Of a stretch of DNA of 64,000 bases, positions 49,870-61,800 are shown in pieces; position 1 is the stretch's first letter; each line of letters starts with the position of its first letter. The DNA comes from Rhynchopus euleeides (taxonomy: Eukaryota; Euglenozoa; Diplonemea; Diplonemida; Diplonemidae). The notes below the pieces were generated by a model that saw nothing but the letters and a program-made list of their open reading frames with translations, was not told the origin of the DNA and searched no databases. The translations under genes and the position numbers were made by a program. Where the stretch lies: contig OY723319.1 in the NCBI GenBank assembly GCA_963210315.1, positions 1,735,371 through 1,799,370 on the forward strand, in the 5' to 3' direction.

Positions 49870-52800
49870 CCTTGGCTTGCGGGCATTCAGATTCCTGAAA
49901 AGCCGGAAGAAAAAAAAAGCTGGAAGATATCTGCAAACCTGGAGCTGTGGGCATTCAGATTCTTGAAAACCTGGAGCTGTGGGCATTCAGATTCTTGAAA
50001 ACCTGGAGCTGTGGGCATTCAGATTCTTGAAAACCTGGAGCTGTGGGCATTGAGATTTCTGCAAACCTGGAGCTGTGGGCATTCAGATTCTTGAAAACCT
50101 GGAGCTGTGGGCATTGAGATTTCTGCAAACCTGGAGCTGTGGGCATTCAGATTCTTGAAAACCTGGAGCTGTGGGCATTGAGATTTCTGCAAACCTGGAG
50201 CTGTGGGCATTCAGATTCTTGAAAACCTGGAGCTGTGGGCATTCAGATTCTTGAAAACCTGGAGCTGTGGGCATTGAGATTTCTGCAAACCTGGAGCTGT
50301 GGGCATTCAGATTCTTGAAAACCTGGAGCTGTGGGCATTCAGATTCTTGAAAACCTGGAGCTGTGGGCATTGAGATTTCTGCAAACCTGGAGCTGTGGGC
50401 ATTCAGATTCTTGAAAACCTGGAGCTGTGGGCATTGAGATTTCTGCAAACCTGGAGCTGTGGGCATTCAGATTCTTGAAAACCTGGAGCTGTGGGCATTG
50501 AGATTTCTGCAAACCTGGAGCTGTGGGCATTCAGATTCTTGAAAACCTGGAGCTGTGGGCATTCAGATTCTTGAAAACCTGGAGCTGTGGGCATTGAGAT
50601 TTCTGCAAACCTGGAGCTGTGGGCATTCAGATTCTTGAAAACCTGGAGCTGTGGGCATTCAGATTCTTGAAAACCTGGAGCTGTGGGCATTGAGATTTCT
50701 GCAAACCTGGAGCTGTGGGCATTCAGATTCTTGAAAACCTGGAGCTGTGGGCATTGAGATTTCTGCAAACCTGGAGCTGTGGGCATTCAGATTCTTGAAA
50801 ACCTGGAGCTGTGGGCATTGAGATTTCTGCAAACCTGGAGCTGTGGGCATTCAGATTCTTGAAAACCTGGAGCTGTGGGCATTGAGATTTCTGCAAACCT
50901 GGAGCTGTGGGCATTCAGATTCTTGAAAACCTGGAGCTGTGGGCATTGAGATTTCTGCAAACCTGGAGCTGTGGGCATTCAGATTCTTGAAAACCTGGAG
51001 CTGTGGGCATTGAGATTTCTGCAAACCTGGAGCTGTGGGCATTCAGATTCTTGAAAACCTGGAGCTGTGGGCATTGAGATTTCTGCAAACCTGGAGCTGT
51101 GGGCATACAGATTTCTGCAAACCTGGAGCTGTGGGCATTCAGATTCTTGAAAACCTGGAGCTGTGGGCATTGAGATTTCTGCAAACCTGGAGCTGTGGGC
51201 ATTCAGATTCTTGAAAACCTGGAGCTGTGGGCATTGAGATTTCTGCAAACCTGGAGCTGTGGGCATTCAGATTCTTGAAAACCTGGAGCTGTGGGCATTG
51301 AGATTTCTGCAAACCTGGAGCTGTGGGCATTCAGATTCTTGAAAACCTGGAGCTGTGGGCATTGAGATTTCTGCAAACCTGGAGCTGTGGGCATTCAGAT
51401 TCTTGAAAACCTGGAGCTGTGGGCATTGAGATTTCTGCAAACCTGGAGCTGTGGGCATTCAGATTCTTGAAAACCTGGAGCTGTGGGCATTCAGATTCTT
51501 GAAAACCTGGAGCTGTGGGCATTGAGATTTCTGCAAACCTGGAGCTGTGGGCATTCAGATTCTTGAAAACCTGGAGCTGTGGGCATTGAGATTTCTGCAA
51601 ACCTGGAGCTGTGGGCATTCAGATTCTTGAAAACCTGGAGCTGTGGGCATTGAGATTTCTGCAAACCTGGAGCTGTGGGCATTCAGATTCTTGAAAACCT
51701 GGAGCTGTGGGCATTGAGATTTCTGCAAACCTGGAGCTGTGGGCATACAGATTTCTGCAAACCTGGAGCTGTGGGCATTCAGATTCTTGAAAACCTGGAG
51801 CTGTGGGCATTGAGATTTCTGCAAACCTGGAGCTGTGGGCATTCAGATTCTTGAAAACCTGGAGCTGTGGGCATTGAGATTTCTGCAAACCTGGAGCTGT
51901 GGGCATTCAGATTCTTGAAAACCTGGAGCTGTGGGCATTGAGATTTCTGCAAACCTGGAGCTGTGGGCATTCAGATTCTTGAAAACCTGGAGCTGTGGGC
52001 ATTGAGATTTCTGCAAACCTGGAGCTGTGGGCATTCAGATTCTTGAAAACCTGGAGCTGTGGGCATTGAGATTTCTGCAAACCTGGAGCTGTGGGCATTC
52101 AGATTCTTGAAAACCTGGAGCTGTGGGCATTGAGATTTCTGCAAACCTGGAGCTGTGGGCATTCAGATTCTTGAAAACCTGGAGCTGTGGGCATTGAGAT
52201 TTCTGCAAACCTGGAGCTGTGGGCATACAGATTTCTGCAAACCTGGAGCTGTGGGCATTCAGATTCTTGAAAACCTGGAGCTGTGGGCATTGAGATTTCT
52301 GCAAACCTGGAGCTGTGGGCATTCAGATTCTTGAAAACCTGGAGCTGTGGGCATTGAGATTTCTGCAAACCTGGAGCTGTGGGCATTCAAATTCTTGAAA
52401 ACCTGGAGCTGTGGGCATTGAGATTTCTGCAAACCTGGAGCTGTGGGCATTCAGATTCTTGAAAACCTGGAGCTGTGGGCATTGAGATTTCTGCAAACCT
52501 GGAGCTGTGGGCATTCAGATTCTTGAAAACCTGGAGCTGTGGGCATTGAGATTTCTGCAAACCTGGAGCTGTGGGCATTCAGATTCTTGAAAACCTGGAG
52601 CTGTGGGCATTGAGATTTCTGCAAACCTGGAGCTGTGGGCATACAGATTTCTGCAAACCTGGAGCTGTGGGCATTCAGATTCTTGAAAACCTGGAGCTGT
52701 GGGCATTGAGATTTCTGCAAACCTGGAGCTGTGGGCATACAGATTTCTGCAAACCTGGAGCTGTGGGCATTCAGATTCTTGAAAACCTGGAGCTGTGGGC

Positions 52801-55800
52801 ATTCAGATTCTTGAAAACCTGGAGCTGTGGGCATTCAGATTCTTGAAAACCTGGAGCTGTGGGCATTGAGATTTCTGCAAACCTGGAGCTGTGGGCATTC
52901 AGATTCTTGAAAACCTGGAGCTGTGGGCATTGAGATTTCTGCAAACCTGGAGCTGTGGGCATTCAGATTCTTGAAAACCTGGAGCTGTGGGCATTGAGAT
53001 TTCTGCAAACCTGGAGCTGTGGGCAGACAGATTTCTGCAAACCTGGAGCTGTGGGCATTCAGATTCTTGAAAACCTGGAGCTGTGGGCATTGAGATTTCT
53101 GCAAACCTGGAGCTGTGGGCATTCAGATTCTTGAAAACCTGGAGCTGTGGGCATTGAGATTTCTGCAAACCTGGAGCTGTGGGCATTCAGATTCTTGAAA
53201 ACCTGGAGCTGTGGGCATTGAGATTTCTGCAAACCTGGAGCTGTGGGCATACAGATTTCTGCAAACCTGGAGCTGTGGGCATTCAGATTCTTGAAAACCT
53301 GGAGCTGTGGGCATTGAGATTTCTGCAAACCTGGAGCTGTGGGCATTCAGATTCTTGAAAACCTGGAGCTGTGGGCATTGAGATTTCTGCAAACCTGGAG
53401 CTGTGGGCATTCAGATTCTTGAAAACCTGGAGCTGTGGGCATTGAGATTTCTGCAAACCTGGAGCTGTGGGCATTCAGATTCTTGAAAACCTGGAGCTGT
53501 GGGCATTGAGATTTCTGCAAACCTGGAGCTGTGGGCATTCAGATTCTTGAAAACCTGGAGCTGTGGGCATTGAGATTTCTGCAAACCTGGAGCTGTGGGC
53601 ATTCAGATTCTTGAAAACCTGGAGCTGTGGGCATTGAGATTTCTGCAAACCTGGAGCTGTGGGCATTCAGATTCTTGAAAACCTGGAGCTGTGGGCATTG
53701 AGATTTCTGCAAACCTGGAGCTGTGGGCATTCAGATTCTTGAAAACCTGGAGCTGTGGGCATTGAGATTTCTGCAAACCTGGAGCTGTGGGCATTCAGAT
53801 TCTTGAAAACCTGGAGCTGTGGGCATTGAGATTTCTGCAAACCTGGAGCTGTGGGCATTCAGATTCTTGAAAACCTGGAGCTGTGGGCATTGAGATTTCT
53901 GCAAACCTGGAGCTGTGGGCATTCAGATTCTTGAAAACCTGGAGCTGTGGGCATTCAGATTCTTGAAAACCTGGAGCTGTGGGCATTGAGATTTCTGCAA
54001 ACCTGGAGCTGTGGGCATTCAGATTCTTGAAAACCTGGAGCTGTGGGCATTGAGATTTCTGCAAACCTGGAGCTGTGGGCATTCAGATTCTTGAAAACCT
54101 GGAGCTGTGGGCATTGAGATTTCTGCAAACCTGGAGCTGTGGGCATTCAGATTCTTGAAAACCTGGAGCTGTGGGCATTGAGATTTCTGCAAACCTGGAG
54201 CTGTGGGCATTCAGATTCTTGAAAACCTGGAGCTGTGGGCATTGAGATTTCTGCAAACCTGGAGCTGTGGGCATTCAGATTCTTGAAAACCTGGAGCTGT
54301 GGGCATTGAGATTTCTGCAAACCTGGAGCTGTGGGCATTCAGATTCTTGAAAACCTGGAGCTGTGGGCATTGAGATTTCTGCAAACCTGGAGCTGTGGGC
54401 ATACAGATTTCTGCAAACCTGGAGCTGTGGGCATTCAGATTCTTGAAAACCTGGAGCTGTGGGCATTGAGATTTCTGCAAACCTGGAGCTGTGGGCATTC
54501 AGATTCTTGAAAACCTGGAGCTGTGGGCATTGAGATTTCTGCAAACCTGGAGCTGTGGGCATTCAGATTCTTGAAAACCTGGAGCTGTGGGCATTGAGAT
54601 TTCTGCAAACCTGGAGCTGTGGGCATTCAGATTCTTGAAAACCTGGAGCTGTGGGCATTGAGATTTCTGCAAACCTGGAGCTGTGGGCATTCAGATTCTT
54701 GAAAACCTGGAGCTGTGGGCATTGAGATTTCTGCAAACCTGGAGCTGTGGGCATTCAGATTCTTGAAAACCTGGAGCTGTGGGCATTGAGATTTCTGCAA
54801 ACCTGGAGCTGTGGGCATACAGATTTCTGCAAACCTGGAGCTGTGGGCATTCAGATTCTTGAAAACCTGGAGCTGTGGGCATTGAGATTTCTGCAAACCT
54901 GGAGCTGTGGGCATACAGATTTCTGCAAACCTGGAGCTGTGGGCATTCAGATTCTTGAAAACCTGGAGCTGTGGGCATTCAGATTCTTGAAAACCTGGAG
55001 CTGTGGGCATTCAGATTCTTGAAAACCTGGAGCTGTGGGCATTGAGATTTCTGCAAACCTGGAGCTGTGGGCATTCAGATTCTTGAAAACCTGGAGCTGT
55101 GGGCATTGAGATTTCTGCAAACCTGGAGCTGTGGGCATTCAGATTCTTGAAAACCTGGAGCTGTGGGCATTGAGATTTCTGCAAACCTGGAGCTGTGGGC
55201 AGACAGATTTCTGCAAACCTGGAGCTGTGGGCATTCAGATTCTTGAAAACCTGGAGCTGTGGGCATTGAGATTTCTGCAAACCTGGAGCTGTGGGCATTC
55301 AGATTCTTGAAAACCTGGAGCTGTGGGCATTGAGATTTCTGCAAACCTGGAGCTGTGGGCATTCAGATTCTTGAAAACCTGGAGCTGTGGGCATTGAGAT
55401 TTCTGCAAACCTGGAGCTGTGGGCATTCAGATTCTTGAAAACCTGGAGCTGTGGGCATTGAGATTTCTGCAAACCTGGAGCTGTGGGCATTCAGATTCTT
55501 GAAAACCTGGAGCTGTGGGCATTGAGATTTCTGCAAACCTGGAGCTGTGGGCATTCAGATTCTTGAAAACCTGGAGCTGTGGGCATTGAGATTTCTGCAA
55601 ACCTGGAGCTGTGGGCATTCAGATTCTTGAAAACCTGGAGCTGTGGGCATTGAGATTTCTGCAAACCTGGAGCTGTGGGCATTCAGATTCTTGAAAACCT
55701 GGAGCTGTGGGCATTGAGATTTCTGCAAACCTGGAGCTGTGGGCATTCAAATTCTTGAAAACCTGGAGCTGTGGGCATTGAGATTTCTGCAAACCTGGAG

Positions 55801-58800
55801 CTGTGGGCATTCAGATTCTTGAAAACCTGGAGCTGTGGGCATTGAGATTTCTGCAAACCTGGAGCTGTGGGCATTCAGATTCTTGAAAACCTGGAGCTGT
55901 GGGCATTGAGATTTCTGCAAACCTGGAGCTGTGGGCATACAGATTTCTGCAAACCTGGAGCTGTGGGCATTCAGATTCTTGAAAACCTGGAGCTGTGGGC
56001 ATTGAGATTTCTGCAAACCTGGAGCTGTGGGCATTCAGATTCTTGAAAACCTGGAGCTGTGGGCATTGAGATTTCTGCAAACCTGGAGCTGTGGGCATAC
56101 AGATTTCTGCAAACCTGGAGCTGTGGGCATTCAGATTCTTGAAAACCTGGAGCTGTGGGCATTGAGATTTCTGCAAACCTGGAGCTGTGGGCATTCAGAT
56201 TCTTGAAAACCTGGAGCTGTGGGCATTGAGATTTCTGCAAACCTGGAGCTGTGGGCATTCAGATTCTTGAAAACCTGGAGCTGTGGGCATTGAGATTTCT
56301 GCAAACCTGGAGCTGTGGGCATTCAGATTCTTGAAAACCTGGAGCTGTGGGCATTGAGATTTCTGCAAACCTGGAGCTGTGGGCATTCAGATTCTTGAAA
56401 ACCTGGAGCTGTGGGCATTGAGATTTCTGCAAACCTGGAGCTGTGGGCATTCAGATTCTTGAAAACCTGGAGCTGTGGGCATTGAGATTTCTGCAAACCT
56501 GGAGCTGTGGGCATTCAGATTCTTGAAAACCTGGAGCTGTGGGCATTGAGATTTCTGCAAACCTGGAGCTGTGGGCATACAGATTTCTGCAAACCTGGAG
56601 CTGTGGGCATTCAGATTCTTGAAAACCTGGAGCTGTGGGCATTGAGATTTCTGCAAACCTGGAGCTGTGGGCATTCAGATTCTTGAAAACCTGGAGCTGT
56701 GGGCATTGAGATTTCTGCAAACCTGGAGCTGTGGGCATTCAAATTCTTGAAAACCTGGAGCTGTGGGCATTGAGATTTCTGCAAACCTGGAGCTGTGGGC
56801 ATTCAGATTCTTGAAAACCTGGAGCTGTGGGCATTGAGATTTCTGCAAACCTGGAGCTGTGGGCATTCAGATTCTTGAAAACCTGGAGCTGTGGGCATTG
56901 AGATTTCTGCAAACCTGGAGCTGTGGGCATTCAGATTCTTGAAAACCTGGAGCTGTGGGCATTGAGATTTCTGCAAACCTGGAGCTGTGGGCATACAGAT
57001 TTCTGCAAACCTGGAGCTGTGGGCATTCAGATTCTTGAAAACCTGGAGCTGTGGGCATTGAGATTTCTGCAAACCTGGAGCTGTGGGCATACAGATTTCT
57101 GCAAACCTGGAGCTGTGGGCATTCAGATTCTTGAAAACCTGGAGCTGTGGGCATTCAGATTCTTGAAAACCTGGAGCTGTGGGCATTCAGATTCTTGAAA
57201 ACCTGGAGCTGTGGGCATTGAGATTTCTGCAAACCTGGAGCTGTGGGCATTCAGATTCTTGAAAACCTGGAGCTGTGGGCATTGAGATTTCTGCAAACCT
57301 GGAGCTGTGGGCATTCAGATTCTTGAAAACCTGGAGCTGTGGGCATTGAGATTTCTGCAAACCTGGAGCTGTGGGCAGACAGATTTCTGCAAACCTGGAG
57401 CTGTGGGCATTCAGATTCTTGAAAACCTGGAGCTGTGGGCATTGAGATTTCTGCAAACCTGGAGCTGTGGGCATTCAGATTCTTGAAAACCTGGAGCTGT
57501 GGGCATTGAGATTTCTGCAAACCTGGAGCTGTGGGCATTCAGATTCTTGAAAACCTGGAGCTGTGGGCATTGAGATTTCTGCAAACCTGGAGCTGTGGGC
57601 ATACAGATTTCTGCAAACCTGGAGCTGTGGGCATTCAGATTCTTGAAAACCTGGAGCTGTGGGCATTGAGATTTCTGCAAACCTGGAGCTGTGGGCATTC
57701 AGATTCTTGAAAACCTGGAGCTGTGGGCATTGAGATTTCTGCAAACCTGGAGCTGTGGGCATTCAGATTCTTGAAAACCTGGAGCTGTGGGCATTGAGAT
57801 TTCTGCAAACCTGGAGCTGTGGGCATACAGATTTCTGCAAACCTGGAGCTGTGGGCATTCAGATTCTTGAAAACCTGGAGCTGTGGGCATTGAGATTTCT
57901 GCAAACCTGGAGCTGTGGGCATTCAGATTCTTGAAAACCTGGAGCTGTGGGCATTGAGATTTCTGCAAACCTGGAGCTGTGGGCAGACAGATTTCTGCAA
58001 ACCTGGAGCTGTGGGCATTCAGATTCTTGAAAACCTGGAGCTGTGGGCATTGAGATTTCTGCAAACCTGGAGCTGTGGGCATTCAGATTCTTGAAAACCT
58101 GGAGCTGTGGGCATTGAGATTTCTGCAAACCTGGAGCTGTGGGCATTCAGATTCTTGAAAACCTGGAGCTGTGGGCATTGAGATTTCTGCAAACCTGGAG
58201 CTGTGGGCATTCAGATTCTTGAAAACCTGGAGCTGTGGGCATTGAGATTTCTGCAAACCTGGAGCTGTGGGCATTCAGATTCTTGAAAACCTGGAGCTGT
58301 GGGCATTGAGATTTCTGCAAACCTGGAGCTGTGGGCATACAGATTTCTGCAAACCTGGAGCTGTGGGCATTCAGATTCTTGAAAACCTGGAGCTGTGGGC
58401 ATTGAGATTTCTGCAAACCTGGAGCTGTGGGCATTCAGATTCTTGAAAACCTGGAGCTGTGGGCATTGAGATTTCTGCAAACCTGGAGCTGTGGGCATAC
58501 AGATTTCTGCAAACCTGGAGCTGTGGGCATTCAGATTCTTGAAAACCTGGAGCTGTGGGCATTGAGATTTCTGCAAACCTGGAGCTGTGGGCATTCAGAT
58601 TCTTGAAAACCTGGAGCTGTGGGCATTGAGATTTCTGCAAACCTGGAGCTGTGGGCAGACAGATTTCTGCAAACCTGGAGCTGTGGGCATTCAGATTCTT
58701 GAAAACCTGGAGCTGTGGGCATTGAGATTTCTGCAAACCTGGAGCTGTGGGCATTCAGATTCTTGAAAACCTGGAGCTGTGGGCATTGAGATTTCTGCAA

Positions 58801-61800
58801 ACCTGGAGCTGTGGGCATTCAGATTCTTGAAAACCTGGAGCTGTGGGCATTGAGATTTCTGCAAACCTGGAGCTGTGGGCATACAGATTTCTGCAAACCT
58901 GGAGCTGTGGGCATTCAGATTCTTGAAAACCTGGAGCTGTGGGCATTGAGATTTCTGCAAACCTGGAGCTGTGGGCATTCAGATTCTTGAAAACCTGGAG
59001 CTGTGGGCATTGAGATTTCTGCAAACCTGGAGCTGTGGGCATTCAGATTCTTGAAAACCTGGAGCTGTGGGCATTGAGATTTCTGCAAACCTGGAGCTGT
59101 GGGCATACAGATTTCTGCAAACCTGGAGCTGTGGGCATTCAGATTCTTGAAAACCTGGAGCTGTGGGCATTGAGATTTCTGCAAACCTGGAGCTGTGGGC
59201 ATTCAGATTCTTGAAAACCTGGAGCTGTGGGCATTGAGATTTCTGCAAACCTGGAGCTGTGGGCAGACAGATTTCTGCAAACCTGGAGCTGTGGGCATTC
59301 AGATTCTTGAAAACCTGGAGCTGTGGGCATTGAGATTTCTGCAAACCTGGAGCTGTGGGCATTCAGATTCTTGAAAACCTGGAGCTGTGGGCATTGAGAT
59401 TTCTGCAAACCTGGAGCTGTGGGCATTCAGATTCTTGAAAACCTGGAGCTGTGGGCATTGAGATTTCTGCAAACCTGGAGCTGTGGGCATTCAGATTCTT
59501 GAAAACCTGGAGCTGTGGGCATTGAGATTTCTGCAAACCTGGAGCTGTGGGCATTCAGATTCTTGAAAACCTGGAGCTGTGGGCATTGAGATTTCTGCAA
59601 ACCTGGAGCTGTGGGCATACAGATTTCTGCAAACCTGGAGCTGTGGGCATTCAGATTCTTGAAAACCTGGAGCTGTGGGCATTGAGATTTCTGCAAACCT
59701 GGAGCTGTGGGCATTCAGATTCTTGAAAACCTGGAGCTGTGGGCATTGAGATTTCTGCAAACCTGGAGCTGTGGGCATACAGATTTCTGCAAACCTGGAG
59801 CTGTGGGCATTCAGATTCTTGAAAACCTGGAGCTGTGGGCATTGAGATTTCTGCAAACCTGGAGCTGTGGGCATTCAGATTCTTGAAAACCTGGAGCTGT
59901 GGGCATTGAGATTTCTGCAAACCTGGAGCTGTGGGCATTCAGATTCTTGAAAACCTGGAGCTGTGGGCATTGAGATTTCTGCAAACCTGGAGCTGTGGGC
60001 ATTCAGATTCTTGAAAACCTGGAGCTGTGGGCATTGAGATTTCTGCAAACCTGGAGCTGTGGGCATTCAGATTCTTGAAAACCTGGAGCTGTGGGCATTG
60101 AGATTTCTGCAAACCTGGAGCTGTGGGCATTCAGATTCTTGAAAACCTGGAGCTGTGGGCATTGAGATTTCTGCAAACCTGGAGCTGTGGGCATTCAGAT
60201 TCTTGAAAACCTGGAGCTGTGGGCATTGAGATTTCTGCAAACCTGGAGCTGTGGGCATTCAGATTTCTGCAAACCTGGAGCTGTGGGCATTCAGATTCTT
60301 GAAAACCTGGAGCTGTGGGCATTGAGATTTCTGCAAACCTGGAGCTGTGGGCATTCAGATTCTTGAAAACCTGGAGCTGTGGGCATTGAGATTTCTGCAA
60401 ACCTGGAGCTGTGGGCATTCAGATTCTTGAAAACCTGGAGCTGTGGGCATTGAGATTTCTGCAAACCTGGAGCTGTGGGCATTCAGATTCTTGAAAACCT
60501 GGAGCTGTGGGCATTGAGATTTCTGCAAACCTGGAGCTGTGGGCATTCAGATTCTTGAAAACCTGGAGCTGTGGGCATTGAGATTTCTGCAAACCTGGAG
60601 CTGTGGGCATTCAGATTCTTGAAAACCTGGAGCTGTGGGCATTGAGATTTCTGCAAACCTGGAGCTGTGGGCATACAGATTTCTGCAAACCTGGAGCTGT
60701 GGGCATTCAGATTCTTGAAAACCTGGAGCTGTGGGCATTGAGATTTCTGCAAACCTGGAGCTGTGGGCATTCAGATTCTGAAAACCTGGAGCTGTGGGCA
60801 TTCAGATTCTTGAAAACCTGGAGCTGTGGGCATTCAGATTTCTGCAAACCTGGAGCTGTGGGCATTCAGATTCTTGAAAACCTGGAGCTGTGGGCATTGA
60901 GATTTCTGCAAACCTGGAGCTGTGGGCATTCAGATTCTTGAAAACCTGGAGCTGTGGGCATTGAGATTTCTGCAAACCTGGAGCTGTGGGCATTCAGATT
61001 CTTGAAAACCTGGAGCTGTGGGCATTGAGATTTCTGCAAACCTGGAGCTGTGGGCATACAGATTTCTGCAAACCTGGAGCTGTGGGCATTCAGATTCTTG
61101 AAAACCTGGAGCTGTGGGCATTGAGATTTCTGCAAACCTGGAGCTGTGGGCATTCAGATTCTTGAAAACCTGGAGCTGTGGGCATTGAGATTTCTGCAAA
61201 CCTGGAGCTGTGGGCATTCAGATTCTTGAAAACCTGGAGCTGTGGGCATTGAGATTTCTGCAAACCTGGAGCTGTGGGCATTCAGATTCTTGAAAACCTG
61301 GAGCTGTGGGCATTGAGATTTCTGCAAACCTGGAGCTGTGGGCATTCAGATTCTTGAAAACCTGGAGCTGTGGGCATTGAGATTTCTGCAAACCTGGAGC
61401 TGTGGGCATTCAGATTTCTGCAAACCTGGAGCTGTGGGCATTCAGATTCTTGAAAACCTGGAGCTGTGGGCATTGAGATTTCTGCAAACCTGGAGCTGTG
61501 GGCATTCAGATTCTTGAAAACCTGGAGCTGTGGGCATTGAGATTTCTGCAAACCTGGAGCTGTGGGCATACAGATTTCTGCAAACCTGGAGCTGTGGGCA
61601 TTCAGATTCTTGAAAACCTGGAGCTGTGGGCATTGAGATTTCTGCAAACCTGGAGCTGTGGGCATTCAGATTCTTGAAAACCTGGAGCTGTGGGCATTGA
61701 GATTTCTGCAAACCTGGAGCTGTGGGCATTCAGATTCTTGAAAACCTGGAGCTGTGGGCATTGAGATTTCTGCAAACCTGGAGCTGTGGGCATTCAGATT